A program made the position numbers and the translations under genes. A DNA stretch of 64,000 bases from Guyanagaster necrorhizus (Eukaryota; Basidiomycota; Agaricomycetes; Agaricales; Physalacriaceae). This document shows, in pieces, positions 11,373 to 23,850 of the stretch. The notes below the pieces were generated by a model. It saw only the letters and a list, made by a program, of their open reading frames with translations, searched no databases and was not told the DNA's origin. The DNA lies in NCBI RefSeq assembly GCF_019112545.1, contig NW_025064905.1:248784-312783 (forward strand). Reading direction: 5' to 3'. Position 1 is the stretch's first letter, and every line of letters starts with the position of its first letter.

Positions 11373-12827
11373 CGAGGACAGCGACGAGAACGATGACGGT
11401 GGTGGTGGTGGTAATTGGGAGGAAAAGATGGGCTTGCATCTCGCTGGCGTCGTTTTTATCGGTTCGCGTCAAAATGTGATATTTCCGAATTGGGAAAGTG
11501 ATGCTTCCTTCTCGAGTCGCTGATCTTTGGTCAGGAAGTCGGAAGTCGGGGTGACCCAGTTGCAGTCAGTCCTTGACGACGGTCTTCTTTTCATTTACTG
11601 CCAAATGCACATCGAACCAGTGTCACCGTCCTTGGTCACCAGTAGATGGTCGAAAAACCATAGAGATTTCGGCGTAGATAATGGTCGATACTTTCTCGGC
11701 ACGCATCTCGGACCGGAAAAGAGCAACGCCTGGCAGTAGCGCCTGGGGACTGCCTCGTGCAGAATGCTAAACGAGATGCTTCTTTCGCAATACCCCGACT
11801 TGTCCGCGACCGCAAGACTTGGGACACAGGAGATAACACTGAGAAAGAATTGCACTCAAGCTATTTTTTGAATGCGATGCTCACAAGTTTTCGTGGTGCC
11901 TCGTGATACCATTCCTAATTAGTACAGTCCTTAGTTGTCTGGCGGACGTTTGCCTTCCGGAAGACGACGCCGCTGCAACAGACTGATAGAAATCGACAGA
12001 GAATTCTGTCAAATCACCTAGTCAGCATGTTTTTTTCTTCGACTTTACAGAAGAAAAGCTCTTACCCCCGCCCCCAAAGCCTCCGTATTCCCTACCAGTG
12101 TGACATCAGAAACATAGCGATCTGCTAATTGTGAACCTGACCTTGATAGACCTTGATCCACCCACCCCCATCATACACCCCCATCATACGTCTTTTCACG
12201 TCAACTTGGACATCTCGGCAGCCGGCTCCATGGACAAGACAGCATAGCATGATCCAAGCACTCGGCACCGAATTCCTTCTCCCGACCATGTCCGGCTTCG
12301 AGTGAGGTTATCTGACGGATTAATTGCGTCGGTAGTTTTTCAGCTAAAATATGAGGCGGCTGATTTCTGGAGGTCTCGATCTGCTCTTCTGCTGTAGCTA
12401 TGGCGCCAAACGAACACATGTTCTGCCATGAGTATAATAACTCAGTCAAACGTGAAAACGCCGGGACCGACGATCCATTTTCTCGGCGTCTTGCAAAAGC
12501 ATCTACGAGTAAGACTAAGTACCGTCCGCAGTAATGAGCCTCATCCATCTGTTGTCATGGACCAGAAGCCAAACCGGGGACATCAAAAAAATCGGCGACT
12601 TGAATCAATACGTTGGTCACTAGGATTACAATGAGAAACAAAGAAGTAAAGGCGCGTGTTGAGCTGCGACAGACCAAGATTTTAGCGGAGGTTACCATTG
12701 TGGAGTGACAGAAACATTGGCTGTGGCAGTGCAGTACAGGTGTCGCGTTGATGGCAACGTCTTTCAAAGAAAATAAACACAACCATAGGACACAGCCATA
12801 CGCCATTAGACGTCTTCCACCATCTTC
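11373..12827. other. Intergenic 1.45 kb
   Basis: No gene I can support. The best open frame, 12201-12548 on the minus strand (115 codons), has mixed composition and no recognisable motif or partner exons. Upstream sequence of METTL16 lies at the right edge. Confidence 0.45.
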
Positions 12828-14628
12828 ATGCACGACCGGAACATTTACCGCCGAGCGACAGACTTCGTCGAATTAGCCAAGGCATATCCAGAACTTGAGA
12901 ATCAGTATGCTCAAGATTTATGCCTAGCATTCACTTTGCTAACCGGCAAAGGCGTCCAGCCTGATACCTTCACTATCAAGCAGCTCTCTGAAGACGATTG
13001 ACTTCAAAAACGATGAATCTCAGAGGTCAAATATATCTCATATATCTACATCACTCATCAATTTGACGCGTCCTAGATGTCTAACAAAGGCTTTATTATA
13101 CCGAGACTTTGACGTTGACATCCTGTTGCCTGAGGATCGTCTATGTCCTCCAGTATGTAAATGACATATTGTGTCGTTCATGTCTCTCTAATGATTCATT
13201 TCTTCAGGTGCCGAACAGGTTGGTGCTCGTCGATCATTATCCTGAAGAACTGATCTGTGATTGCACATAGATTGAACTATGTGCTCTGGATACAAGACAT
13301 TATGCGCACACATCCGTCCTCGAGCATATGTGGAATTGATATGTATGTCTTTTTCTCATCAAATTTCCATTTCTGCTGATTTCTATGATAAGAGGCACAG
13401 GTGCATCTGCAATCTACCCTCTGCTCGCGTGTAAACTCGAGCCAGAATGGTCGTTCGTGGCCACTGGTGAATCAGATTTTAGGACCAAGGGTTTCGACAC
13501 AATATACTTATGAACGAACTCCGTAGAACTCGACGACATGTCTTTCCAGCTAGCCGAATCCAATATTTCGAGAAATCGTCTTGGTAATCGGGTACGCGTA
13601 CTCCAGGCACGTCCCGACCAGCCCATTCTTTTCCCATTGAGGATATATCCTGACGAATCGTGAGTCTCTCGTAGTTGGTTCGAGCTTTATGAACATGGTT
13701 TTTTTTTTTCAGGTTCTCCTTTACGATGTGTAATCCGCCCTTTTACGCGTCCTTGGATGAAGTGACCTTGTCAGCAGAAGGGAAGGCTATGGATCCAAAT
13801 GCTGTAAAGAATAACCATCTATCTTAGCTGCTTCTCACGCAGACGAAAGGTTTGTACAGGTGCGCCTGTTGAGATGGTAACTCCTGACGGCGAGGCGGCT
13901 TTCGTATGCCAGATGGTGAGGGAGAGTAAGCAGATAGGTGCACGTTGCAGGTACTGCTATTAATAGGTGTCAAAATCAGCCTGACGAGACGGTTAGATGG
14001 TATACCTCAATGCTAGGAAAGATGTCTTCCTTAACACAAGTCGTGGATTTGTTAAAAGACCTTTCGGTGCGTTGATTTACCGTTGATCCTCGCGATGCAA
14101 AGATAGATGTCAACTCAGATTGAGAACTACGCTATTACCGAGTTCGTCCAAGGACAAACTAGAAGATGGGCAATCGCTTGGTCGTTTACTGACGAACGAC
14201 TCCCTGACGTTCGTGATAGCTCTCTCTTTCTTGTGTCACTCATATATCTAATATCTGAACAGTCAATATCTCGTATATCCAACCCCGCTTTACGCTGTCT
14301 TATGCCGCCGCACAATAACACCCTGCAACCTGTTCCTGGAGACAAAGCGGTCGATATCTGCCAGGTTCTCCAGACTATTAGTGGATTGGAGACAGAGACC
14401 TGCGACGGGCATGTACTCGTGACGGCCAAAGAAGATACTTGGTCAAGGAGCGCCAGAAGGAAGAGGAAGCATGATACCGTTCATCCTCCTCCTTTGGACT
14501 GTAAGATGATGTGTGTCATAAGACCTTTCAAAGCTGGAGTCGAATTTCAATGGGTAAAAGGAGCCGGATCAGAAAGAGGGTTGTTTGATAGTTTCTGTAG
14601 TCATGTTAGTCGGAAAATATTGGTATAA
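12828..14628 (+). CDS. METTL16: METTL16/RlmF-family RNA N6-adenosine methyltransferase
   Basis: SAM-dependent enzyme of the METTL16 family, which methylates the ACAGA-box adenosine of U6 snRNA in other eukaryotes. The model gives 408 aa in 12 exons: 12828-12904, 12960-13025, 13077-13152, 13208-13218, 13271-13342, 13393-13466, 13527-13659, 13713-13803, 13850-13950, 13997-14066, 14119-14208 and 14263-14628. It begins MHDRNIYRR like animal orthologs. Further marks are the SAM loop [16 protein letters not shown] (residues 98-113), the acidic ELDDMSF, the catalytic NPPF at 177-180, RWYTSMLGK and [16 protein letters not shown]. Exon 4 has only 11 nt. The protein ends soon after the Rossmann domain, so the vertebrate-type C-terminal regions look absent or are hidden in further small exons. 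The start of exon 11 could be 12 nt earlier. Confidence 0.9.
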
Positions 14629-15142
14629 AGATAACTATTAATCGGGTCAAGCGGACCGGCTGGCACGTCCATTCGTTCATGCGTATTTCAAGGACGGTGA
14701 CCATCTTCCAGATTCTAGAATGCTTAGAACCCGTCCTCGAGAGGGGCATGGTGCCCTTTTGTACTCCTGGAAAGAGTGGTGAGCCTTGAATATGTCCTTT
14801 TGATGAGGGAGAGGACTCTCACTTTTATCTGCTTCTAGGACCATGTAGATGTAGGAGAATGTATCAGATACTCCAGAGGCACTCGCGAGCAGCATATTCT
14901 AACAGACTATCGGGAAACTACAAACTCTGGTTCGCATGACCATTATACGCGATATTCTAACTGGCGAGGACCGCGAACGGATGATATGGTGAGTTTTCAG
15001 CAAGATAACACTGTGCGGATAGAGAAAATCTCATACATCCAGCACCGCACGGAATATGCACCTGCTGTTTATCCTGGGAATGAATCAGACTGTGAAGTAA
15101 GTTACTGGTTATATTACCTGCCTTTGAAGCTGTGCAGAAGTT

Positions 15143-15707
15143 GTAAGTCTTGTCTCTTCGCTACTTTCTGCAGTCCTCATATAATCACTAGTGACGGCTC
15201 ATATCAGGTAGCTCGCCTTTGATATTGATTCCACAGATTATGTTTGAATAGACTGGCCAAAAACTCAGAAGAGCCCCATTCACCCAGTGACTACTACGAA
15301 TATCACGACGTGAGTCTCTTTCGAGAAGGATAAGGTCTAATTATCAATATCAACATCAGGGATATGACAGCTCCCCTGAATTCAAGGTAAATTCTGAATA
15401 ATATTAGGATCCATCACTACTGAATATAATGCGATCCTTTCAAGTATCACTCGACTTCTGATGTTGTGCAAGTGCTAGAAGTAAGTTTTGCCTCTTCGCC
15501 ACTTTTCAGTTTCCTCTTGTGTGTGGCAGGGCGGCTCATACCAGGTAGTTCCCCTTTGATATATAAATTCCACACACCATCGTTGGCTGACCACATGCAT
15601 AGGAGGAGTCTTTATTTTCCCGGAGACTACTCCGAATACGAAGTACGGCTCTTTCCTGAAGCATAAGCTCTAATCGTCAATGTCAATGTCTGGATGTTGA
15701 AGGCTCC
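15143..15707 (+). repeat. Tandem duplication of an exon-intron unit, offset about 335 bp
   Basis: Copy A (about 15143-15373) and copy B (about 15481-15707) line up along their length. Paired landmarks include ctcttcgctactttctgcag with ctcttcgccacttttcag, ggctcatatcaggtagctcg with ggctcataccaggtagttcc, and a third pair beginning gtgagtctctttcgagaagg and gtacggctctttcctgaagc. The repeat covers both exon and intron, so the duplication was in DNA and not by reverse transcription. Confidence 0.7.
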
Positions 15708-15872
15708 GGCTCGGACTTCCTTGACCTAGACGACAGCTATGAAGTAAGTCGATCTATGTTGTTCACAACAAGGGAGCTAATATTATTTCAGTGCGAGTTA
15801 TACTCACCACCAGCATCTCCAGAGCTATATTCTGACCCTGAAGTGAGTCCGGAAGACATATTGTCGAGTTGA
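15252..15872 (+). CDS. Candidate gene of very small exons encoding an acidic Ser/Asp/Tyr-rich protein; 5' end unknown
   Basis: A chain of short frames joined by good splice sites keeps one phase: 15252-15309, 15360-15386, 15445-15480, 15530-15544, 15603-15642, 15703-15743 and 15792-15872. Most donors are strong (gtgagt, gtaagt). The peptide pieces share a flavour: SDYYEYHD, GYDSSPEFK, SGSDFLDLDDSYE and CELYSPPASPELYSDPE. The last exon may instead splice at 15843. Exons further left (about 14900-15120) are likely but I could not fix them. Part of the array is tandemly duplicated (see repeat). No family is recognised. The minus-strand frame at 15788-15988 is an alternative reading, but the splice signals fit the plus strand better. 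Confidence 0.35.
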
Positions 15873-16432
15873 GAACCTGAACCAAAATGTTCCCAAGTAC
15901 TTGAACCCAGACTCGTATGATGATGATTAGACGGAGGGTAGTTGGTGGCCGGCATGAATGTGTCGGTGTTGCTGGAAAAGAACATCAAATAACTGCAGGA
16001 TCAAGCTCTTTCAGTACGAGGCAAATATCGCCTTCCTGGGGGGCCTCGGGATTGAATTGCAAGGTCATCAAGATAAATATTGCCAACCAGCCTGAGAAGA
16101 ACCCTTCACACCGGAGACACCAGTGCATGTAGAGAAGATGGCTTCATATTCCTGATTTAACTAGGAAATGAGATTGGCCCTACTGTCTGAAATAAATATC
16201 AATTCCTTCGCCGAACCTTTATCGTACTACCTTTCATAGCTTCGGTTAGGAAGTTTTCATTTCTGGGACCTGAATTTATGCACTGGGCACAGGATCAAGG
16301 ATCAGTTTAATACTTCAGCTCAACTCCAGTTTCGACTGGAACTCACCTTTTTAAGAATCAAGTAACAGGTTTCAAGTTTCAAGTTTCAACATTTCAAGTT
16401 TCGAAAAAAAAAAAAAAAACAAGTGTACAAAA
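15873..16432. other. Intergenic with short TTTCAAG direct repeats
   Basis: No gene seen beyond the open frame to 16132. Near 16367-16401 the 7-mer tttcaag occurs four times next to a poly-A run, just beyond the tRNA 3' end. Confidence 0.5.
16404..16419 (-). terminator. Poly-T Pol III terminator of tRNA-Tyr
   Basis: A run of 16 A on the plus strand is a run of T downstream of the minus-strand tRNA, about 14 nt past its 3' end. Such T runs stop RNA polymerase III. Confidence 0.75.
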
Positions 16433-16516
16433 TCCGACTTGCCTGGTTCGAACAGGCGACCTCAAGATTACGTTATCCATTACAGTCTCGCGCTCTTCCA
16501 ACTGAGCTAAAGTCGG
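16433..16516 (-). tRNA. tRNA-Tyr (anticodon GTA) with an intron
   Basis: On the minus strand the acceptor arms CCGACTT and AAGTCGG pair over 7 bp. The D arm GCTC/GAGC, an anticodon stem CGAGA/TCTTG and a T arm GCCTG-TTCGAAC-CAGGC all fold. The anticodon loop reads CTGTAA followed by an 11-nt insert and A, so the anticodon is GTA. Introns directly 3' of position 37 are the rule in eukaryotic tRNA-Tyr. Confidence 0.95.
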
Positions 16517-16616
16517 TTACGTCTTAAGGGGTTGCCTATAATATATGTACCAAGGTTATCTGGAACCCTTATTCCACCAGTGTTACACTGGCCCAATTCT
16601 ACCTTCTCCTATCATC

Positions 16617-17423
16617 ATGTGGGGTAGGTAAGGCCACCCTCACTGTTCAGAACTGTTGCCTTCTTACGTAGATAAACAGTGGTAGGGCTTACGGGAGGCA
16701 TAGCGACTGGTAAATCAACCGTCTCTGGCTTGTTGCGTGACAAGGGTGTTCCTATCGTTGACGCCGATATCATAGCCAGAAAGGTCGTCGAGCCTGGTAC
16801 CACAGGGCTGAAACAGATCGTCAAGTACTTTGGGGAGGTCGTGCTGTTTCCTGATGGATCCCTGGACCGGAAGAAGTTGGGCTCGGTCATCTTCAATGAC
16901 GAGTCGAAGAGGAAGAGATTGAATACAATTCTGCATCCTGCCATTCGTAGGATGATGGTCTGGGAGGTGGTCAAGCACTGGCTTTGTGGAAAGAAATACT
17001 GCGTCTTGGATGTGCCGCTTCTCATCGAAGGGCCTCTATGGAAGTGGGTCGCTCAGGTTGCTGTGGTATACTGGTACGTCCCTGCTAATGTAATTACTTT
17101 GTCTGCTAATCTCGTTTCCTAGTCCCGAGGAGATACAGCTCGAGCGGTTGGTGCAACGCGATGGCTCTACGCGGGAAGATGCCTCTGCCAGATTATCGTC
17201 CCAGCTATCTATCGTTGACAAGGTGAAGTACGCGGACGTTGTGATTGACAACTCGGGTACCAGGGAGAACCTTGAAAGCCAGGTTACCGCATTGGTATAC
17301 GACTTGGAGAAAACTGTTGGGTGGACTTGGATGTTGAGCTGGCTGATTCCGCCCTATGGTATCTTGTCAGCGGCGTGGATATTGACCAGGCGTGCAATTT
17401 CGAGGAAAACCAAGTCCAACTAG
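16617..17423 (+). CDS. CAB5: Dephospho-CoA kinase (CoaE/Cab5)
   Basis: Last enzyme of CoA synthesis: ATP-dependent phosphorylation of the 3' hydroxyl of dephospho-CoA. 233 aa in three exons: 16617-16623, 16680-17073 and 17123-17423. The first coding exon is only 7 nt (ATG TGG G) and joins to give MWVVGLTGGIATGKST, placing the P-loop at residues 8-15. Other marks are VDADIIARKVVEPGT, HPAIRRMM, VLDVPLLIEG and LVQRDGSTREDASARLSSQ. The C terminus carries a hydrophobic helix, WMLSWLIPPYGILSAAWIL, followed by basic residues. This suggests a tail anchor in the mitochondrial outer membrane or ER. Confidence 0.93.
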
Positions 17424-18545
17424 AAGCTACTGGCTCGTCGTGAATATACTTGGCAGATCTTCGAATAGACAGCGGCCGCCGAAACGTTAGTAGAGGTGCG
17501 CAATCATGCACTTTCTTGATTCTTTCTCATTGACAGTACATTAAGGCTGTTTTGAATACTTTCCATGTACAATAACGTTAAACTTGCGACATACATTCTG
17601 CGTGACAAGCAGATCCTACGATAAGCTCAGTACTTGTTCGCTCTTCAGATTCGACACCTTAAGCGGCATAAAGACCATTATCATAATCAAAATATGCTGG
17701 CTCCGCACACACTATCAATTACCTGTCAACGTCGCTTCTACGCCTCGATAATTTGGTGCTAGTCCATGCAAATGATGATGACGGTACTATTCTTCATCCA
17801 TAACAGCTCGCTTGCGTTACCTGGCCAAAGCACTTGAAAGCTCTTGGTTCGACGAGAAACGTTACGACTCTTCTGTGGGAACGCGAGAGTGAATTGGTTA
17901 TCATTCTGTGCGTTGGCAGCTGTTGATGGATTTTTTTTTCATGTTATATAGTAACGTTACAGTTACTCAAACTAGACACGATGATATAGTTTTCATTGTT
18001 GACTGGCGTGAGGACACTGCGGCTTCCAATCTAACAGACCTACCATTAACATTGTTGTTTCTACTTGAAGGATTTCTGTGTCAGAACGTTCAGATTTCAA
18101 GCGTTTCATGTACGTCTTGCGCGGTTCGACAGCTCGCCAGGTAGCCCTCTATTGCCGAGAAGATTAATTACGTGCATTGGGCCTATCTGCGGCGGAGCGA
18201 ATATTTGTAAAGACGAAAGACGGCCAGAATTAACAGTGTAATCGCCGGCTTTGATGGACCCATGCAGGACAGTTGAGACCGCAAAAGCGATAGATTTTGC
18301 CGGCATCAGTCGCTTTGCACCTGATGGCGTATTCTGCAGTTATTTTACTCACACCACCCATGAAAATTTCCCTGCATTTGTCCTATACTGTCCCTGCATC
18401 CTGTTGTCAGTAGGTGCGCTGTAGCGACGCAGTCCGGATAGCGGATAAGAATCGAAGCAAACGAAAAGTGACCGCAGCAACAGTAATAATAATAAACCTA
18501 ACATGGCGCCAATATTAGCCTCTCCTTCCTCCTCCTACCACCATC
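17424..18545. other. Intergenic 1.1 kb
   Basis: Between two plus-strand genes; holds the GMD promoter. Short frames (17908-18144, 18106-18306) lack protein-like features. I see no repeat. Confidence 0.5.
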
Positions 18546-19970
18546 ATGTCCATCGTAGATGTCGTCCCTCCATTCGCAAAGCCTGAATTGCCGTCTGCAG
18601 AGGAGTATCACAAGCGAAAGGTCGCTCTCATTTCCGGTATGTTTGTGCGTTTGGATGGCGCGCTTATTCATAGATGGTTGCAGGCATCACTGGCCAGGAT
18701 GGTTCATATCTGTGTGTACCCTTACGGTTTTCGTCTTTTTCTCTCATTTTTCGTCGGGCAATAGAACGGAACTCCTGCTATCCCAAGGATACCAAGTGCA
18801 CGGCATCATTCGTCGTTCATCGAGCTTCAATACTGGTCGTCTGCACCATCTATACGAAGATCAGCATGAACGTATGTTGTATCATTCGGCTCTCAGGCAC
18901 CCTTTTTGATGTTCTTTAGGGCCCAACAAGTTCAAGCTGCACTACGGCGATCTCAGCGACAGCACCAACCTCGTGTACATCATCGCCCAGGTCCAACCGA
19001 CCGAGGTCTACAACCTCGGAGCCCAATCGCACGTCAAAGTCTCCTTCGAAATGGCCGAGTACACCGGCGACGTCGACGGACTGGGTACGCTGAGGCTGCT
19101 TGACGCCATCCGTACCTGCGGGCTCGAGAAACATGTGAGGTTCTACCAGGCCTCGACGTCCGAGCTGTACGGCAAGGTCGTGGAGACCCCTCAAAGTGAG
19201 ACAACCCCGTTCTACCCCCGCTCGCCCTACGGATGTGCCAAACTCTACGCCTTCTGGATAGTCAAAAATTACCGGGAGGCATACGGGATGTATGCTTGCA
19301 ATGGTATCCTGTTCAACCACGAGAGCCCGCGGAGAGGCAGGACGTTCGTCACGAGAAAGATTTCCAGAGCGGCAGCTGATATTTCTCTGGGAAAACAATC
19401 GTGCCTGTATCTGGGGAACCTGGATGCTCAGCGTGATTGGGGTCATGGTGAGTACATGCCCGATGCTCGCCTTCTGACGACTCCTTACGTTTGAGTTAGC
19501 GCGTGACTACGTCGAGGGGATGTGGCTCATGTTGCAGCAGCCCACTCCTGAGGATTTCGTTCTTGCTACCGGAGAGACTCACCCTGTCCGGGAGTTTGTC
19601 AACAAGTCTTTTGCTACGCTTGGTATCGAGCTAAAGTGCGCTGCGTCCCTATTGCTTTCTACTTGTACTCACCTCACATATAGATGGTCTGGCCAAGGAG
19701 TCAATGAAGAGGCAATCGATGTCAAGACGGGCAAAGCTGTCGTAAAGGTGGACCCACAGTACTTCCGTCCAGCTGAAGTCGAGTATGTATACCCTGATAG
19801 CATACAACCTTTGCTAACATCATTGTTATCATAGCCTCCTCCTTGGCAACCCTGCAAAGGCTGAACGCATTCTGGGATGGAAACGCAAGGTTGACTTTGA
19901 CTCTTTGGTAAAGGAAATGGTCACTGCAGACCTCAAAGCTGTCAAAAGCTTGGTGGAGGATCAAAATTAG
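18546..19970 (+). CDS. gmd: GDP-mannose 4,6-dehydratase
   Basis: First step of GDP-L-fucose synthesis: NADP-dependent conversion of GDP-mannose to GDP-4-keto-6-deoxymannose, in the cytosol. 374 aa in seven exons: 18546-18636, 18684-18711, 18765-18871, 18920-19447, 19500-19635, 19684-19782 and 19835-19970. SDR marks are [19 protein letters not shown] (nucleotide loop), [11 protein letters not shown], the catalytic TSELYGK, the YxxxK pair in [12 protein letters not shown], and [31 protein letters not shown] is the usual active-site loop. Length is normal for the family. The 3' end faces GDP-fucose synthase, with 143 bp between the stops. Confidence 0.97.
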
Positions 19971-20113
19971 GTATTATACTGTGTCTTGCGTATATAGACC
20001 GCTGGACATTCATGGTGCTTGTTTCTTACGTATACCCGCAGAGCTGACGATTGGATGAAATTGGTTGCGTGTTCGATTTCCTTATGCCTGTGATGCGAAA
20101 CTGTCCATTCTAT

Positions 20114-21561
<1,448 letters not shown>

Positions 21562-21621
21562 GGTGGATGGAGTGAAGAAGGGTAACTGGCGTGCACGTGC
21601 TTGTTTCCTGCTCTCGTGTCG
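21562..21621. promoter_or_regulatory. Very short divergent promoter between GDP-fucose synthase and FAD synthase
   Basis: Only 60 bp lie between the two start codons. Transcription of each gene must therefore start inside this gap or within the neighbour's 5' region, and a shared control region is likely. Confidence 0.6.
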
Positions 21622-22772
21622 ATGGACTTTCGAAAGATTGCGGACGATGTGTATGCGCTCGCCGTGTCGGAGGATCCCATCGCGCCGCTCGTCAAGGAAG
21701 CCCTGGAGGTCATCGATGAGGGCTTGGACACCCATGGGTGCGTCGGCTGCCTCTGATGTTCATCGCGGGCGCATCGTGACGGTCACCAAGGCAGGATCGC
21801 ATATCAATCAGCTTCAACGGCGGCAAGGACTGTGAGTACCCTTTGTTGTCGAGTCGGACAGCGAGTACCTACTGATATGATTGCTAGGTACAGTGCTTCT
21901 GTACCTCTACGTCGCCGCGCTTGCTAGGCGACTAGGACCATCGGAGATTATGAAGCCGATACATGGAATATACATAGCTGTACCTTCACCCTTTCCAGTT
22001 CTCGAGAAGTTTATCGACGATGCCGCCGATTCCTATCACCTCGACCTTTTCCACTGCAAGCCGCCATCAGAGCCGGTCGAAACCAACGTCACACTTTCAG
22101 AACAATTGGAACAGACTCCAACAAAGCCCAAGGGCAAGGGAGGTGGTGGGATGCTGCAGGCTCTGGAGATCTACAAGCAAAGGTTTCCTGAAATCAGTGC
22201 CATCCTTATCGGTACACGAAGGGCGGATCCTCATGGTGGTGCGTATTAGTGGCGTTCGGTGCCTCAACGCGTTCACGACTTGCCTCCTAGCAAAGCTCTC
22301 CCACAGAAATATGACAGACGAAGGATGGCCGTCTTTTGAACGTATCAATCCAATTATCAACTGGTCTTACGGCGATGTGTGGAAGTTTTTGCGGCAGCTG
22401 GGGGTGCCGTATTGTAGTCTGTATAATGAAGGGTAAGTCATATTCATATGAACACGACACGGCGCTTGATGGACTCGCAGATACACGTCCCTTGGGTCCA
22501 CCTACAACACCTTCCCTAATCCTGCTTTGCTTGTTCCATCATCTATAGACCCGGACCCTACTTCACAAGTAACGCCGGATTCTTCGATATCGCCGTCTAG
22601 CGAGCTTCTGCCAGCAACATCGAATTCACGTCCAGACAGTGTTCTACCAAGTCCACCTTCTTCGTCAATATCTACACCTCGCTACCGTCCGGCATTTGAA
22701 CTAATAGAGGGAAGCTTGGAACGCGCTGGAAGGGGCTTAAGACCTTCAGCTATTTCAATTGGTGGCGCATAG
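21622..22772 (+). CDS. FAD1: FAD synthase (FMN adenylyltransferase, PAPS-reductase fold)
   Basis: Makes FAD from FMN and ATP. 313 aa in five exons: 21622-21737, 21791-21831, 21888-22238, 22291-22432 and 22481-22772. Marks are the PP-loop [25 protein letters not shown], the [18 protein letters not shown] segment and [18 protein letters not shown] Ser/Pro-rich linker follows before the C-terminal [14 protein letters not shown]. The acceptor of intron 1 is gtcaccaag at 21790, fixed by phase. The linker of about 50 residues rich in Ser and Pro looks like a lineage-specific insert. Confidence 0.95.
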
Positions 22773-23006
22773 CATGGGACAAGAAATATTAAAAGAAATT
22801 TGTGATACATAGTCTATAGATGTAATCCCGGGTATAGAACCCAGTGAGGAATATTTGATGCCGTGACTGAGGGAAGAGGGCCGCTTTGCAATTCGTTTCC
22901 CCCATCTTCAACGTTTGAACATTGTGTGAAGGCGAGAAAAGATCAGCTCCCACCGTTCCGTAGGTGCATTTTTTGTTAACTTGGATAGGACTGACTCAAT
23001 TATTAG

Positions 23007-23480
23007 ATGACGGATATCACTGCAGAACCCTTTAGCGTTGGATCCTTGTATCTTGCAGGCTTCACCCAAGCTCGTGCACCGCATGTCGGCCTCATGATTC
23101 CCACAACTGCCACAGAAGGCGTTCTTGTTCACATTCGCATCGACAGGGCCGTATCCCCAACATGGACTCTTCAAACGCGTGTCCAAAAGATCGCCGGTGA
23201 CATGTTCCTCAGCAGCCTTCTCTGTATTTCAGCAGCAGGCATCACCGTGGACCAGCTGAAAAGTGCCGCACAGACTGTTCATGTTCCGGAAAATGACGAG
23301 TTTGGAGAATGTTTTCCATGGGCACAAGCAGTGGTTCACAAACTGCATGATGAAGAATTGCTGCAGCTGAAGAGCATGCCGGGGCTGGTCAAAGAATTTG
23401 ACGAGTTTTCAGCGGGAAATAAGGTGTATGCAAGAAGAGATAGGTTCCCTAATGTCGCAGTCTCGCAATTTTGTGCATAA
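23007..23480 (+). CDS. Small uncharacterised protein (157 aa)
   Basis: A single-exon frame with a clear ATG at 23007. The sequence has balanced composition and beta-rich segments, SLYLAGFTQARAPHVGLMIP and EGVLVHIRIDRAVSPTWTLQ. A helical middle follows, and a conserved-looking FGECFPWAQAVVHKLHDE. Its layout recalls small fungal proteins of DUF6914 type, but I cannot confirm the family. No signal peptide or membrane segment is seen. Confidence 0.7.
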   Translation: MTDITAEPFSVGSLYLAGFTQARAPHVGLMIPTTATEGVLVHIRIDRAVSPTWTLQTRVQKIAGDMFLSSLLCISAAGITVDQLKSAAQTVHVPENDEFGECFPWAQAVVHKLHDEELLQLKSMPGLVKEFDEFSAGNKVYARRDRFPNVAVSQFCA

Positions 23481-23850
23481 ATCGAAATAATAAACTGGGC
23501 CGTCTATAAGTAGTGCTACTGCACCGGCCTTTGCCGAACATTCAATACTTCCTACCACCACCACCGTTGCCTCGAGAACGAACACGTTCATTTTATAAAA
23601 ATCGTGACCCTTGAAGAATGTGATTAAACTCAAATTCTGTCGTGGAACACATCGACGTGAAGATCCTTCGGACAGAATTCTTGCTGCTTGCCTTATAAAT
23701 TGCGTAAAGTTTCAAGCCACCTAACGCCTGACCTGTCCCTGACTACTGGGTCTCCAACTCGAATTTCATGCATCCTTGACGGCCGGCATTACGACCGTCG
23801 GCACTTAATTGCCGTCCCGGTGATAACTAAGTACAGAACTCCTCTTCTAC
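23481..23850. other. Intergenic, amidase promoter region
   Basis: 370 bp between two plus-strand genes; nothing recognised. Confidence 0.5.

Noticed and set aside
11029..11523. Antisense and overlapping frames opposite the Pro/Ser-rich gene
   Set aside because: They arise from the repeated Pro/Ser codons; the 360-codon frame has the cleaner start and protein-like pattern.
12201..12548. 115-codon minus-strand frame
   Set aside because: No motif, no partner exon, and mixed composition; not enough to call a gene.
14677..14895. Minus-strand frame downstream of METTL16
   Set aside because: The plus strand here also has open pieces with splice-like ends; neither strand gives a full model.
15788..15988. 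Minus-strand Ser/Gly-rich frame opposite the small-exon gene
   Set aside because: Strong gtaagt and gtgagt donors in series support the plus strand; the minus frame has only one exon.
16367..16401. Four TTTCAAG units as a possible CRISPR-like or satellite array
   Set aside because: The unit is only 7 nt with irregular spacing, in a eukaryotic genome, beside a poly-A run.
18916..19446. A 176-codon antisense frame inside GMD
   Set aside because: It lies wholly opposite a GC-rich, strongly conserved exon of GMD; such shadow frames arise from codon bias.
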